Assembly: GCA_003024785.1 (NCBI GenBank)
Contig: PUQB01000008.1
Span: 1-64,000, forward strand
Length of the DNA stretch: 64,000 nucleotides
Source: Selaginella tamariscina
Taxonomy: Eukaryota > Streptophyta > Lycopodiopsida > Selaginellales > Selaginellaceae
Reading direction: 5' to 3'
Shown: one piece after another, positions 13,194-24,098 of the stretch
Layout: each line of letters opens with the position of its first letter
How positions within the stretch are numbered: position 1 is the first letter of the stretch
Made by a program: the position numbers and the translations under genes
The notes under the pieces: generated by a model
The model's database searches: none
What the model saw: the letters and a program-made list of their open reading frames with translations, nothing else
Told to the model about the DNA's origin: nothing

Positions 13194-13349
13194 ATCCTCC
13201 CCCATTAGCAAGTCCTTGTCCTCAAGGGCAGTATAACTTACTCAACTGGTCCTGTATCATTAGCCTTGTACATCCACAAAGAATCTACCGGGACTCATTC
13301 CTTGTGAGTACTCTCTTTAACTGGCTAACATGAAACACTGGGTGCACCC

Positions 13350-15357
13350 TCACTCCTTCTGGCAGCCTAGTCGATATGCCACCTTATCGATACGCTCCAG
13401 AATCTCATAAGGACCTGAGTACCTAGGAGACAACTTATCATTGTGTCCCTTCCGTAAGGCCACAATAGTGTTCCGCCTTACATGTGTGGCAAATACCACT
13501 ATATATAATTCCCACCTGGAACTCTTGGAAGCTTTGTGCTCATTAACAAACTTGATAGCTCGGCTCTGATGCTTGTAAGTTCTTCTTGCACAAACTCTGA
13601 ATGTTTCTAAGCTCAACACTCAGATCTTTAGCTTCCTCATCCATGTTGCCTTGAGCTTTCTTACTTGCTAAACCCAGCTCAAAAGCTGTCTTGGATGCCG
13701 TCCAAACATAGCATAGTATGGACTCATTCCAATGCCACTGTGTCCTTGGCAATTAGGTGACAAAGTCCATAGAGATACTGCCCCATCGCCTGTTAGAATA
13801 GGCAATGGTACTAATAGCCCACTGGTTTCTCCTGGGCACCTTTACTTGCTGACACTTGTCACAAGTCCTGTAGTACTCTATGATATCATCTTTCATATTC
13901 CTCCAATAGAACCTCCTCTTGATCAACTCATACGTTTTCCTCCCCCAAAATGACCAACCTCCGGCGATCATGATGGAAATATAGTACCTGGTTGATCAAA
14001 TGGTCCACACGAGGAAGATACACATGGCCATTGTAATACAAAACTCCATCCTGAAATGAAATGGTTGCTCTAGCTGTCCTCTGAGCTCTGCACCTCGCGT
14101 CTTGTGCTTGAGCATGTTGAACTACCTGGCTAAACTCATTGACCGTCCTTGTTAATGCATTACATAAGCGTGTTTGGAATTCTCCAACTACGTGGCTCTC
14201 CTAACACGTGACAAAGCATCTGCCACCACGTTAGCCTTCCCCGCACATGCTCAATAGGAAATTTGCCAAACTCCATGAGCTTAACCATCCAGCGAGCTTG
14301 TCGACAACTCTTTCTGTGTGAACAATACACCAAAGGCTTGTGATTTGTAAACACCTTGAAACTTGCACCATAAAGATAGTGCCTCCAAACTCGTAATGCA
14401 TTAACAATAGCCAGTAATTCTTGCTCATACGTTGAGTACCGTTGCTTGCAGGATTCAAAGTACGACTCTCATAAGCAATAGGCCTTCCCTCTTGCATAAG
14501 TACAACTCCAATGGCCACTCCACTTGCATCACACGATACCTCATAAGGCTTAGAGGGATCTGCAATACATAAAACTGGTGCACGTACCAAAGCTTGTTTC
14601 AAAGCTTGGAAACTGCTCTTCTCTCAAGCACTTCATGCAAAGGGAACGTCCTTCCTCAGCAACCTAGTTAACGGAGAAGCTTTCTTGGCATAATCCTTGA
14701 CATACCGCTAATAACCAACCATGCCCAAGAAACTCTAACTCTTCTGCATTGCTAGGAACTGGCCATTGCTCCACCACTGCCACCTTCTGTGGATCAGTCT
14801 TCACTCCACTTGGCGTCACAATGTGACCCAAATACTCCACTTCGCACTGAGCAAATGCACATTTGCTCTTCTTTGCATAGAGCTTGTTCTCCCTCAACAA
14901 CTGAAGAACTCTTCAAATGCTGCACATGCTCCTTCATATTCTTACTGTAAATAAGAATATCGTCGAGGAAGATCTCCACAAAGTCATACAAGTAGTCACC
15001 AAACACCTCAGTCATCAACCGAGTGAATGTGACTGGGGCATTTGTTAAGCCAAATGGCATAACAGTGAACTTGAAATGCCCAAAGCTAGTGTTGAAAGCA
15101 GTTTTGTAGATATCTGCCTCCTTCACAGCAATCTGATGATACCCACTGTGCAAATCTATCTTGGTGAACACTCTGGCTCCACCGAGATGATCCATGATAG
15201 TATCCACACGTGGCATGGGCATCCTGTCCTTCACTGTTTGCTTGTTGAGAGCTCTGTAGTCTATGCACATCCTCATTTCTTTCCTGACAAGCAATACTGG
15301 TGCACCAAATGGAGACTTGCTCAGTTGTATGAAGCCATATTCCAATAGCTCCATCAC
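13350..15357 (-). pseudogene. Ty3 pol region: reverse transcriptase, RNase H, integrase (fossil)
   Basis: Reverse transcriptase (14,660-15,357) retains the family's strongly conserved central block. RNase H (14,160-14,602) and integrase zinc-binding and core segments (13,540-13,970) follow in Ty3 order, then an integrase C-terminal segment (13,350-13,620). The pieces lie in different frames; this is a broken fossil. Confidence 0.82.
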
Positions 15358-15659
15358 TTGTCTCTTAACCTCTTGGCTCAGTCGGAATGGCTTACGTAAA
15401 TGGCTTTCGTACCCTGTTCCAACACAATCTCATGCTCCACACCTCTTGCATGTGGTAAGCCATGAGGTAGCTCGGGAGGGAAGACGTCAGCAAACTCCTC
15501 ACACAGCTTTGCTCAAGGTGACAGTAAAAGAACTTGTTTGGAGACTCAAGCTTTGTTCCAAACCAAGTGTCTTTCACTTCACTATACTCAAGCTTCATGT
15601 GCTTGGTGCTCCACTAGATCTTAGGATCCACATGCACTAGCTCCGCAAGAAAGAAAGTC

Positions 15660-16440
15660 TCCACCAGCTGGGTTTTGCCAACCTCTAGTGTAACTCCTCC
15701 ACACAAGCAATTTAGCTCTGTGTGACAACTGAGCCCTCAATCTCGTATTGAGGCACAGTCTTTGTGCAACTCCACCAGCTGGGTTTTGCCAACCTACAGC
15801 TGTAACTCCTCCACACAAGCACTATAGCTCTGTGTGATAGTGAGCCCTCAATCTCGTATTGAGGCACAGTCTTCTGTAGCTCCACCAGCTGGGTTTTGGC
15901 CAACTCCAGCTGTAACTCCTCCACACAAGCACTGTAGCTATGTGTGATAGCTGAGCCTCAATCTCGTATTGAGGCACAGTGTTCATGCAACTCACCAGCT
16001 AGGTTTTGCCAACCTACAGCTGTAACTCCTCCACACAAGCACTATAGCTCTGTGTGATAGCTGAGCCTCAATCTCGTATTGAGGCACAATCTTCGTGCAG
16101 CTCCACCAGTTAGGTTTTGCTAACCTATAGCTGTAACTCTCCATACAAGCACTGTAGCTTGTGTGATAGCTAAGCCCTCAATCTCGTATTGAGGCACAGT
16201 CTTTGTGCAGCTCCACCAGCTAGGTTTTGCTAACCTCCAGCTATAACTCCTCCACACAAGCATTATAGCTCTATGTGATAACTGAGCCCTCAATCTCGTA
16301 TTGAGGCACTGTCTTTGTGCAGCTCCACCAACTGGGTTTTGCCAACCTCTAGCTATAACTCCTCCACACAAGCACTGTAGCTCTATGTGATAGCTGAGCC
16401 CTCAAATTCATATTGAGGCACAGACTTTTGGGGCAAGCTG
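15660..16440 (-). repeat. ~110-base tandem array, about seven units
   Basis: The motif CAATCTCGTATTGAGGCAC recurs at roughly 15,737, 15,849, 15,959, 16,069, 16,179 and 16,290, with a diverged copy near 16,401. Each unit on the - strand can read a ~37-residue peptide (EELQLELAKTQLVEL-like) rich in Leu, Glu and Gln. It sits between the primer site and reverse transcriptase, where gag should be. Confidence 0.88.
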
Positions 16441-16794
16441 CACTACTCCACTAACTTTGTTGACACAAAGTTATCGCTACTCATGCTATTCACAAGGACT
16501 TGCACTAGATGCTCACCAAGTCGTCCCTCCCAATAGCACGTGTGTGTGGCTCCTCCCGTGCCATGCAGTTTACCTTGAGAAAGAACAAATAGAAATTTAC
16601 CTTGTGGTTTAGAAGTCTTCTTTGTGCTTCTCTCCACGCTCCATCTCCTGAAGCTTCTTAGGCATCTACTTATCCTTGCCACCAATGAAACCCTTCCTTG
16701 GACAATTTGCCTTTCAGTGTCCAACATCTCCACACAGGTGGTATTATCCTCCTTCCCACTAGGCACTCATCTCAAACCTTGCTCCGATACTAAT

Positions 16795-17085
16795 TGTTAG
16801 GCACCACTACGTACAAACTAGAGACCCTCACAAACCACCCGACCTCCCCGAGCTGTCTCTAGTCTCCACACCTCTGATACCAATTGTTAAGCATCACTAC
16901 GAACTAGAGACCCTCACAAAACCACCTGACCTCCCCGCTGTCTCTAGTCTCACACACTACTCTCCAAAAGGCTTCCAAAATTAGGGTGCCCTTAATTCTC
17001 TTAGATCTAAGTATAGCTCTTTAGGAATATTCTAGCTTATACCTTTCTGGGGAATATTCTTTGATTCGTTATATGGGTCGTAATA
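16795..17085 (-). repeat. 5' LTR of the nested Ty3 element
   Basis: It begins TGTTAGGC and ends GTCGTAATA. It carries the same internal ~90-base duplication as the left LTR, including a primer-site-like motif (CTCTGATACCAATTG) near 16,872-16,886. Confidence 0.85.
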
Positions 17086-17483
17086 CCTTTAAAGAAAAAG
17101 AAAAATTTTCAATAATGTGTAAACTTAGGATATCACAATACACACTCACAAGACTTAGTTTGTAAGCCAGAACAAACTAAACATGCCATGTTTGTGAAGT
17201 ATATGGTAAGGTAAATGAACATCCATAAGGTAAAGTAACCTGGCATACAACTTGGAAGTTGCCTTCCAAGTGCTACCTTTGACATTCGAGTCCATAACCC
17301 ACACCCACTTAAGAAGTAGGTGTACTTTGAAGAGTTATAGATCTCAAGACCAACTCTCCACGCAGAATTCAAACGTTAGCCAAAAGTGATAGAGTACTTC
17401 AAGAATTTAGAACTAACTAAACCCTAAAACACACCACATGTTAAGCAGTCCTACTGACCGTAGAGAATGGCTTCGATACCAAT

Positions 17484-19184
17484 TGTCAGGTTTTAACCCA
17501 AAGGGCTAACACGTGGCTGCCAAGTGGCCATTTGGCGTCATCACCTTGTGTGAGCAACGTTAAGTCTTTCCAAGATAACCCTAAGAGTCTGACTCATGAG
17601 CCCAATTAGGCAAAGACTTAGAGTCCTACCCTAAGTCCCCTAGAATGACCATCCCTAAACCCTAGAGGATAACCCGAGTAAACTTTAGGATCCTGTCCCA
17701 GTAGACCTAGACAGGCTCATGCCCTAACCCCACAAAGGAGATGTGTCTCACACATACTCCCGTGACAAAGCTAAGGCATCGTCACTTACCCCTTGAGGAA
17801 TCACCTTCATTCGGGAGTAAACCCCTTTAGGGCGATAAGGGTACCTTGAACCATGACTAACCCCTAAGGGTTTGGGTGGCCATGTCATACCCTAGACCTA
17901 GGCTAGTACTTAATGAGGACACGAGTGTGTGCCATAGGTGGACATGAGTGTTCTATTAAGTAAACTCCTAAGGCTAGGTTTGTAAAACCTAAGTACATGA
18001 CCTTGCGAGTGTTTCACAAAAAGGCTCATGCTAACAAGCTTAGGTTGTTCAACCCCTGGATTCCAAGGAGGACACTCCCTAGCCAAGTGTGCCTAAGCAC
18101 ACCTGGTTACGAGACCTAACCTTCCTTGAGCAAATGCCCAAGGCTTAGCACCCTAGTGCGAGCACAAGCATGTCTGTTTGTTAGAGTATCCAACCCCTTG
18201 GCGACAAGCCCGTGACACAACCCCAAAGGGTGTGCCTCGGGCGTTGTATTGTGTGATGTTTAGCCCAGTGTCACATCTCCATGTGACACTGCCTTCCCGA
18301 TGTGGGCTATCATGCCATAGTCCTTAGATTCGAGAGTTGCACAAGTGCCACAAACGTGGCTCTTAAATGCCAACTCTAGAACCCCTCAATTATCCCTCAA
18401 GACCCGGTAAGGAAACCCTGTCAATCAAGAACCCCAACCACAGTTGGACAAGGACACGAATGTGCCCTGGTTAGCTATGAGTGTTGCTCCTAGCTTGATG
18501 TGGAGGAGGAGGCTGGAGAAAGCCTCAACCTCTGCTTCTTAGAACGTGCATCCCGACAAGACCTCCAAGCATGGATTCGCCAACATTAAGGGTAAGCTAC
18601 CCCGAAGGTGGGACATACCCATGTCGTCTAAGTTAGGGCGGCACAACAAAGGTTTGTGCCTTAATGACACAAGCTAGAGCTTGCACTGGGAGAAGAGTAA
18701 CGAGCTCAATCATGAACCCAGGAACCCTCACTCCTATACTCTACCTTATTTATGTGATGGAGCCCCCCCTCTTTTCCTATATGTGTAAGTGGACTGGCAC
18801 GGAATGCCAGCCCTTAGTTAATGAGATGAGTTTGCACACTAACCCCTACCCTAAACCCTACCCAAGGGGGTGGGGGTTTTAGTGTGTGGATTAGGACAAC
18901 CCTAGGGTTAGGTCAACCCTAGGGGTGTTCTTAACCCTATTTAACATGCCAAACTCATCTTAACTAGAATGTCAAAATCGGGGGTGGGTTTTCTAGAAAG
19001 TAAGTGCTACCTTTACTTAGAGTTTCTCGCGACATTTAAAGATAGCCGGCCGGACTACCCCTAAACACCTAAGTGCACTAAGCGAGGCTGTTTCTCACTA
19101 CATCTAGGGTCCATCAACATAGTACAGTAGGTAACAACAGTCAACGTCCAAAGTAAAGGATTGAGTCATAGTAAAACTATGACA
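17484..19184 (-). repeat. Long LTR (1.7 kb) of the non-autonomous element
   Basis: It runs from TGTCAGGTTTTAACCC to AACTATGACA with a Met-tRNA-like primer site immediately left. Its last ~500 bases resemble 3396-3964 inverted. A related, more diverged LTR stands alone at 54,475-56,000. It holds telomere-like CCCTAA/CCCTAAA repeats at about 18,835-18,930. Confidence 0.85.
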
Positions 19185-21392
19185 ACATAATACTCTCACA
19201 AATGCAGTTAGGAGTTACCATCCTTATTAAGATGTAATTTGTAATAAGACCAGGAGTGCATAGAGGCTTATCTAAGAAATGAAGTTCCTTGTCTTTTGTT
19301 TAATTTAAGGATTGCAGACAGGCATTTGCAGATCTCAAAGAGTTGTTGACGACTCCTCTAGTTTTGGCATACTCGGATTACACTTGTCCTTTCATCTTGC
19401 ACGTAGATGTTTCTGATATCAGTCTCGAGGATGTATTGTTACAAGAGAGTACAAGTGTCCATGGCCAATGACATCCCATTGTGTACATCAACCGTACGAC
19501 AAAAAAGGAGTGTCTAGCAGCAGTTTGGGGTTTTGAGAAGCTCCATGCCTACTTGTATGGTTCTCGGACATTGTTGAAAGGAAATCATGTAGCAGTCACT
19601 TCGTTGTTGAAGCAGAAGAATTTGATTGGTCGTACTGCTCGGTGGGCTTTAAGCTTCAAATTTATGACTTCGAGGTTATTCATAGCCTAGGAAGTTCCAT
19701 GGCTGATGCTGATGCTCTTTCTAGGGCTCCTCTTCCACCTTTTCTCTTTTCTTCTGCCCCTGAGGAGCCAATTGTTCCAGCGTCAGTGGACTTTTTGAAC
19801 GAAGATTCTATACCATCAGTAGTTGTTGTACTTGACATTCAGTGTCTGCAGAATATAGAGTTGGATTTGCTGTCTTTGGATGAGGTTCGAGAAGTTCAAA
19901 AGGTTGAGCCGTGGATTCGAAGGCTTCGTGATGGGTTTGAGAATCCTACATCACTTGCTGATGACTTGCCTTTCAGGCATTTACATTCGTAATATCGCCT
20001 TCAAGTCGACCTTCTTTATTTTGTGGGGACTAATCTAGATGATCATTTGGGGTTGGTAATGCCTTTGATCTTCATTCTACGCTTCCTCCACACTTACCAT
20101 GACTCTCATGTTCTCGACGGGCACATGGGACATAGTTATGTGATGGAGAAGTTGCACAAATCTTTTTATTGGCCGAAGTTGTGAGGAGATTGATTTGGTA
20201 TGTGCCTAGTTATGTGTGGTGCCAAGCTCACAATACTCCCCGTGTACTTCGGAAGGACAGTTGGAGTCAATTGCAATTTCTAGTCCGTTTGAGTTGGTGG
20301 CATTTGATTTAATGAGTCCTTTTTCGTGGTCGATTACTAGCAATGAGTACGTTATTATTACTTCTGACTACCTAACTTGTTGGGTAAGTTGGTGCTCTTG
20401 CTAGTGCGACTACTTCTGTTGTTGGTCAGTTTCTCCTTAATCAGGTCATGTTTCAGCATTCTTGTCTAAAGCGAATTCTCTTGAATAATGGTCCTGCATT
20501 TATGGCTGAGGCATTTCATGTCTTGATGTCTCGACTAGGGATCCGCCACACTTTCACAAGTGCTTATCATCCTTAGGCAGATGGTTTGGTGGAATGGCTC
20601 GTCTGAACCTTTAAGGGGATGATCGCGAAGTATGTGAACTTTCAACATTCGGATTAGGATGGTTATCTGCCGTCTCTCTGATATGCTTATGTCACTGGAG
20701 TACAAAGTTCCATTGGTACTCCCATATAAGCTCTTATATGGTCATGACCCAGTGTTGCCAAAGGACCTTCTCAATTACCGCAAGCTGTTGATGCTAGGTC
20801 ATGGGATCAGTATCTGACGAGCATTCTTCCATTGGTTCGTGCGAAGTCAGCAAAACACTTGGGCCACATACAAGTAGGACAACAACGACACTACAACTCG
20901 CACCATCGTCCTCCTGTAGAGTACAAGGTTGATGAATTGGTGTTGGTTCGTTTTTTGAAGCTTACGATACATGGTTTAACTAAGAGTCTCCTTCCTTAGT
21001 GGAAAGGACCGTATCGAGTGTTACGGTAAGTAGGGCCGCAAGTTTATGAGGTTCGGCACGACATTTAACCCGATCCTCCGGAGATTGTACACGTGCAACA
21101 GTTGAAGCGTTTTATACAATGGAAAAATTGTGCTGCCTATAAATTCATCAGTGCCTCTTCCTGATGTTCCTCTAGATCCGGGTCCATCTACCAGAGAACC
21201 CTAACCAACTTACATCCTTTCGAGATGGGGATGGTGTAAAATCCATGTGTATGACTACATGTGCACATACTATTATTAGCATAGTGAGTTTTGAGTCGTC
21301 AGATTGGTTTCAATTTGGACCTCTCACTCCTTTATATAAGTTAGGTTCTTGGATTAATAAATATACACATTTCTATATTATGAGATCTCACG
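19185..21392 (+). mobile_element. 3' part of a Ty3/gypsy element
   Basis: RNase H (about 19,330-19,700) and integrase (about 20,090-21,130) remains are followed by a purine tract (CGAGATGGGGATGG) and a ~158-base LTR (21,235-21,392). The relative at 54,390-59,875 has matching RNase H sequence. The 5' half is missing; it abuts the long LTR at 19,184. Heavily broken (ten or more breaks), so old. Confidence 0.8.
21235..21392 (+). repeat. 3' LTR (short) of the Ty3 remnant
   Basis: It starts TGTAAAATCC right after a purine tract and ends near ATCTCACG. Its 3' half matches the split LTR around 54,440-54,474 and 56,001-56,066. Confidence 0.7.
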
Positions 21393-21999
21393 TATCCTTT
21401 TAATATGTGATGGTTGCGATGGTCTTAATGTATAAATAAATATGTATTTGTTTTAAATAAATTAGTTACAAAAATCAATAATTTCATACATAATCTTATA
21501 TTTTCCTTATATTTCACTTTCATAGGTTAGCAATTATAAGAAAATTTATTATATATGGTATAATTTAATGATTATGTTTATTATCTAAGAAATAACTACT
21601 GAACCTTCCTGATTAGAACTTATATACAATATATACCTTTTATCAGTCTTAATAAATATTTATAAAATTATAAAAAGAACCTAGACATAATTAAAGATTT
21701 ATGAAATTGAAGAAAGAGTTTAGCAAAAATTATGTATTTTAAACCACTACATATTTATTAATATATGTTAAAAATGGTATTTATAATGTTTTCTGCAATA
21801 GGTACATGCCTTTTTTCAAAGTAATAAAGATCACAATATATAATACTAATTTGTAGTTTTTAATACATACATACATACATACATATATATATATATTCAT
21901 TAAGAATGCTGAAATGACATATATTTGTATATATAGTTGTATACATATTTAAGTTATATAAAATTAAAACTAAATTAAACATGTCTTTATTTAGTATAT
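21393..21999. other. AT-rich spacer without genes
   Basis: About 600 bases of very AT-rich DNA with a short (CATA)n/(AT)n tract near 21,870-21,894. I see no gene or element in it. Confidence 0.6.
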
Positions 22000-22510
22000 A
22001 TTTGGCTTCTTCAAACTTTAAAAATTAATAACTTATCATTTAACTGGTAAAACTAAAAAAAAAAACTACGGATTAGTTCAACTTGAGTTTTAGAAAATTA
22101 TAGAACCAAACATAAATGTTTTTAATTATTTTATGTTTAACCTATATTCGACGATTCAGTTTCATTAACTTCATATTTCAATGCATTACTTATAATAAAC
22201 ATGTATGGCAATGCTACATATATATCTTCATCGAGAATGTTAATGGTAAAACACTAAAATTTAATTTTTTAATTTTTAATTTTTAATTTAAAAAATTTCC
22301 ATGTACATTTTTACTTATTAACATGTTATTTATATATTATTTTTCCAATGCCAACCTGATTTTCTTTTCGAAAGAACCATATCTTAAAAACCTAATGTTT
22401 ATGTGCAAAACGACGCAACATTTCAAAACCCTAAATTTATTTATTTTTTATTTTTTAAATTAAATTTAATTTAGGTTAGGGGGTTGACCTAATAATTTTA
22501 TTTTTCATCT
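22000..22510 (-). mobile_element. Internally deleted Replitron-like copy (unit A)
   Basis: 22,000-22,190 matches the left end of unit B (22,511-22,700). 22,205-22,510 matches its right end (about 23,510-23,808), including the start-codon region and upstream DNA of the Rep gene. About 0.8 kb in between, with both catalytic motifs, is missing. The unit lies directly head to tail with unit B: its right end (TTTTTCATCT) touches B's left end (ATTTGGCCTC). It can encode no transposase, so it looks like a non-autonomous derivative. Confidence 0.8.
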
Positions 22511-22888
22511 ATTTGGCCTCTTCAGACTTTAAAAATTAATAACGTGTCATCCAACCGGTTGAACTAAAAAAAATTTTTGGATTAGTTTGATTTGAGTTTT
22601 AAAAATTATGAAATTAAATATAAATGTTTTTACTTACTTTATGTTTGACCTGTATTTAACGGTCCAGCTTCATCAACTTGATGTTTTGACGTAGGTGTTG
22701 AATTGGTTGACGTAGAAGAGCTATAAAGTGAAATAAACTCTTTTCCAAGCTTCGGCTTCTTGTTAGACACTCGTATCTTTTCTCTCTCAAACCCTTGATC
22801 TTCTATCTCTTTAAAATCAAAGTACCTCTTTGTAGAAGTACTAGTAAAGAAGATCTTTCTCACATCAGCTTCAGTCGTGCTTAAAGGA

Positions 22889-23724
22889 TCATCCATTATT
22901 CTCCAGATGCTTCTGCCTATCTAAATCCATTCCTCTTCCTTGATAAGGTGTAACCCAACTTGCTGCAGGATAAAAACTGCCACTCCTCAACATGCAAGTA
23001 AGAGTTAAACAAAAGTCCACACCAATCTGCTTTTTCATGTGTCTAAGTTTGAAATGTCTCACCCGATCAAAGATGTTGTTTGTAGATACACAAACACGAT
23101 TCTTTAAATCTGATGCACCGAACTTGATATACTCAACGTTTCCTAGGTCAAAATCTTCGTCGGTAATGTTTTTCTACAAAATTTTCAATGTTAACACAAT
23201 ACAGGAAGGAAACAAAATACCTGAACAAACTTGAAGTGTGGTTCATTGCAGTCTTTCATGCAATATCCAATCATTCCATGCCATGAATGAATGCCTTTAT
23301 TCTTCAACTTTTTAAACATTGTAGTTTTCTTGGTATTTGCTCCATCTGTCCATTGTAAATATTGCCTTAAGACTTTTCTAGCTGACTGAACACTTGAAGT
23401 TTCTATCTTACAAAGCATTTGAAAGTGTAAATTCCCAACTGAACCACCTTTCTCTATTGCACATAAACCAGCTTTGCATTGCTCTCTAATAAACCTTTCT
23501 ACATTTTCTAACAATGCTATATCTATATCCTCACCGGGAATACAAATGGTAACACTAAAATCTATTTCTTCAATTTTTAATTTTTTATTTAGAGAATTTC
23601 CATTTACATTTCCACATGTTGACATGTTACCTACATTGTTATTTTTCCTTGGCATACCTGGTTTTCTTTTTGGAGGAATCACATCTTCAAAATTGGCTTC
23701 CATATTCAAAGCGACGGTTGCCAT
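22889..23724 (-). CDS. Rep-like HUH endonuclease of a Replitron-like transposon
   Basis: Exon 1 is 23,221-23,724 (168 codons) and exon 2 is 23,173 down to a stop at 22,889. The 47-base intron (23,174-23,220) has GT-AG ends and keeps the frame. The N-terminus is basic with an AT-hook-like RKPGMPRK (about residues 20-27). A first Rep strand (FSVTICIPG) lies at about 56-64. The HUH-type metal motif is HFQ at 100-102 (NLHFQ). The likely catalytic tyrosine is Y154 in IGYCMKD, with K157 downstream. Exon 2 continues a conserved tail (DLKNRV, NIFDR, WVTPYQGRGMD). A further ~85 residues (ending 22,639) follow in another frame, so this copy has one apparent one-base break near 22,896-22,905. The enzyme would nick and rejoin single-stranded DNA. 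An endogenous geminivirus Rep is less likely: there is no helicase domain and the tail is unlike one. Confidence 0.78.
23174..23220 (-). other. Short intron in the Rep-like gene
   Basis: The - strand reads CAG|GTATTTTG ... TTTTGTAG|AAAAAC. Without it the frame ends after ten residues; with it spliced out the conserved region continues in phase 0. At 47 bases it is shorter than most plant introns. Confidence 0.7.
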
Positions 23725-23808
23725 ACTAACATTTCATAACCCTAATTTTATTTTAATTTAACTTAAGTTAGGGCTGGTTGACCTAATAATTATTTATTTT
23801 TTCATCAG

Positions 23809-24066
23809 ATTTGGTGACTATTTAAGGTATATTATATACTCAAAACGCACTGTGTTGTACATATAAGAATGTTCCTCAATTTCACAACAGAAATTTATGT
23901 GCACTTTCAATGAAAATATAATATATTAAAATCAATATTTACTAATTTCACAACAACTGGCCGTTTTAAAATGTTAATTTAGATTTCACCACCCGATTGC
24001 CCAAAATAAATAATATTACGTAGACACGTATGTGTGTATATATATATATATATATATTATATTATA

Positions 24067-24098
<32 letters not shown>

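Larger units (their letters stand above)
12909..17085 (-). mobile_element. Compact Ty3/gypsy element nested in another element
   Basis: LTRs at 12,909-13,193 and 16,795-17,085 bound a 4.2-kb insertion with 5-base target duplications CCTTT at 12,904-12,908 and 17,086-17,090. Removing it restores the host leader. A purine tract (GGGGGAGGAT) abuts the left LTR and a Met-tRNA-like primer site abuts the right. On the - strand, reverse transcriptase lies at about 14,660-15,360, RNase H at 14,160-14,600 and integrase at 13,350-13,970. The gag region is occupied largely by a ~110-base tandem array. Many breaks (ten or more); it looks shorter than an intact member. Confidence 0.9.
11886..19184 (-). 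mobile_element. Non-autonomous LTR element, - strand copy, split by insertion
   Basis: The leader (11,886-12,903 and 17,091-17,470) is interrupted by the element at 12,909-17,085. A Met-tRNA-like primer site (ATTGGTATCGAAGC) lies beside the LTR at 17,484-19,184. The leader is the inverted partner of 1-1035. No pol is seen, and the left side joins a gag fragment of another family. Broken, and older than the element inserted in it. Confidence 0.65.
22511..23808 (-). mobile_element. Replitron-like HUH transposon (unit B)
   Basis: This ~1.3-kb unit has one gene on the - strand encoding an HUH-type Rep protein. Its ends match those of unit A, which fixes the boundaries to within a few bases. The motif GGTTGAMCTAA lies near both ends (22,557-22,567 and 23,776-23,786) and at the equivalent right-end place in unit A (22,482-22,492). 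No long terminal inverted repeats are seen, as expected for elements moved by HUH enzymes. Replitrons are a recently named group of eukaryotic HUH transposons, distinct from Helitrons because they lack a helicase. The assignment rests on the protein's motifs and remembered family resemblance. Confidence 0.75.

Noticed and set aside
15660-16440. CRISPR-like array
   Set aside because: Whole ~110-base units repeat in tandem without unique spacers, inside a Ty3 element of a eukaryote.
22511-23808. Endogenous geminivirus Rep
   Set aside because: No helicase domain or coat-protein remnant, an intron, and a tail unlike viral Reps; a transposon with a matching deleted copy fits better, though not proven.
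22511-23808. Helitron
   Set aside because: The gene is far too short for RepHel, has a single tyrosine motif and the ends lack the TC...CTRR pattern.
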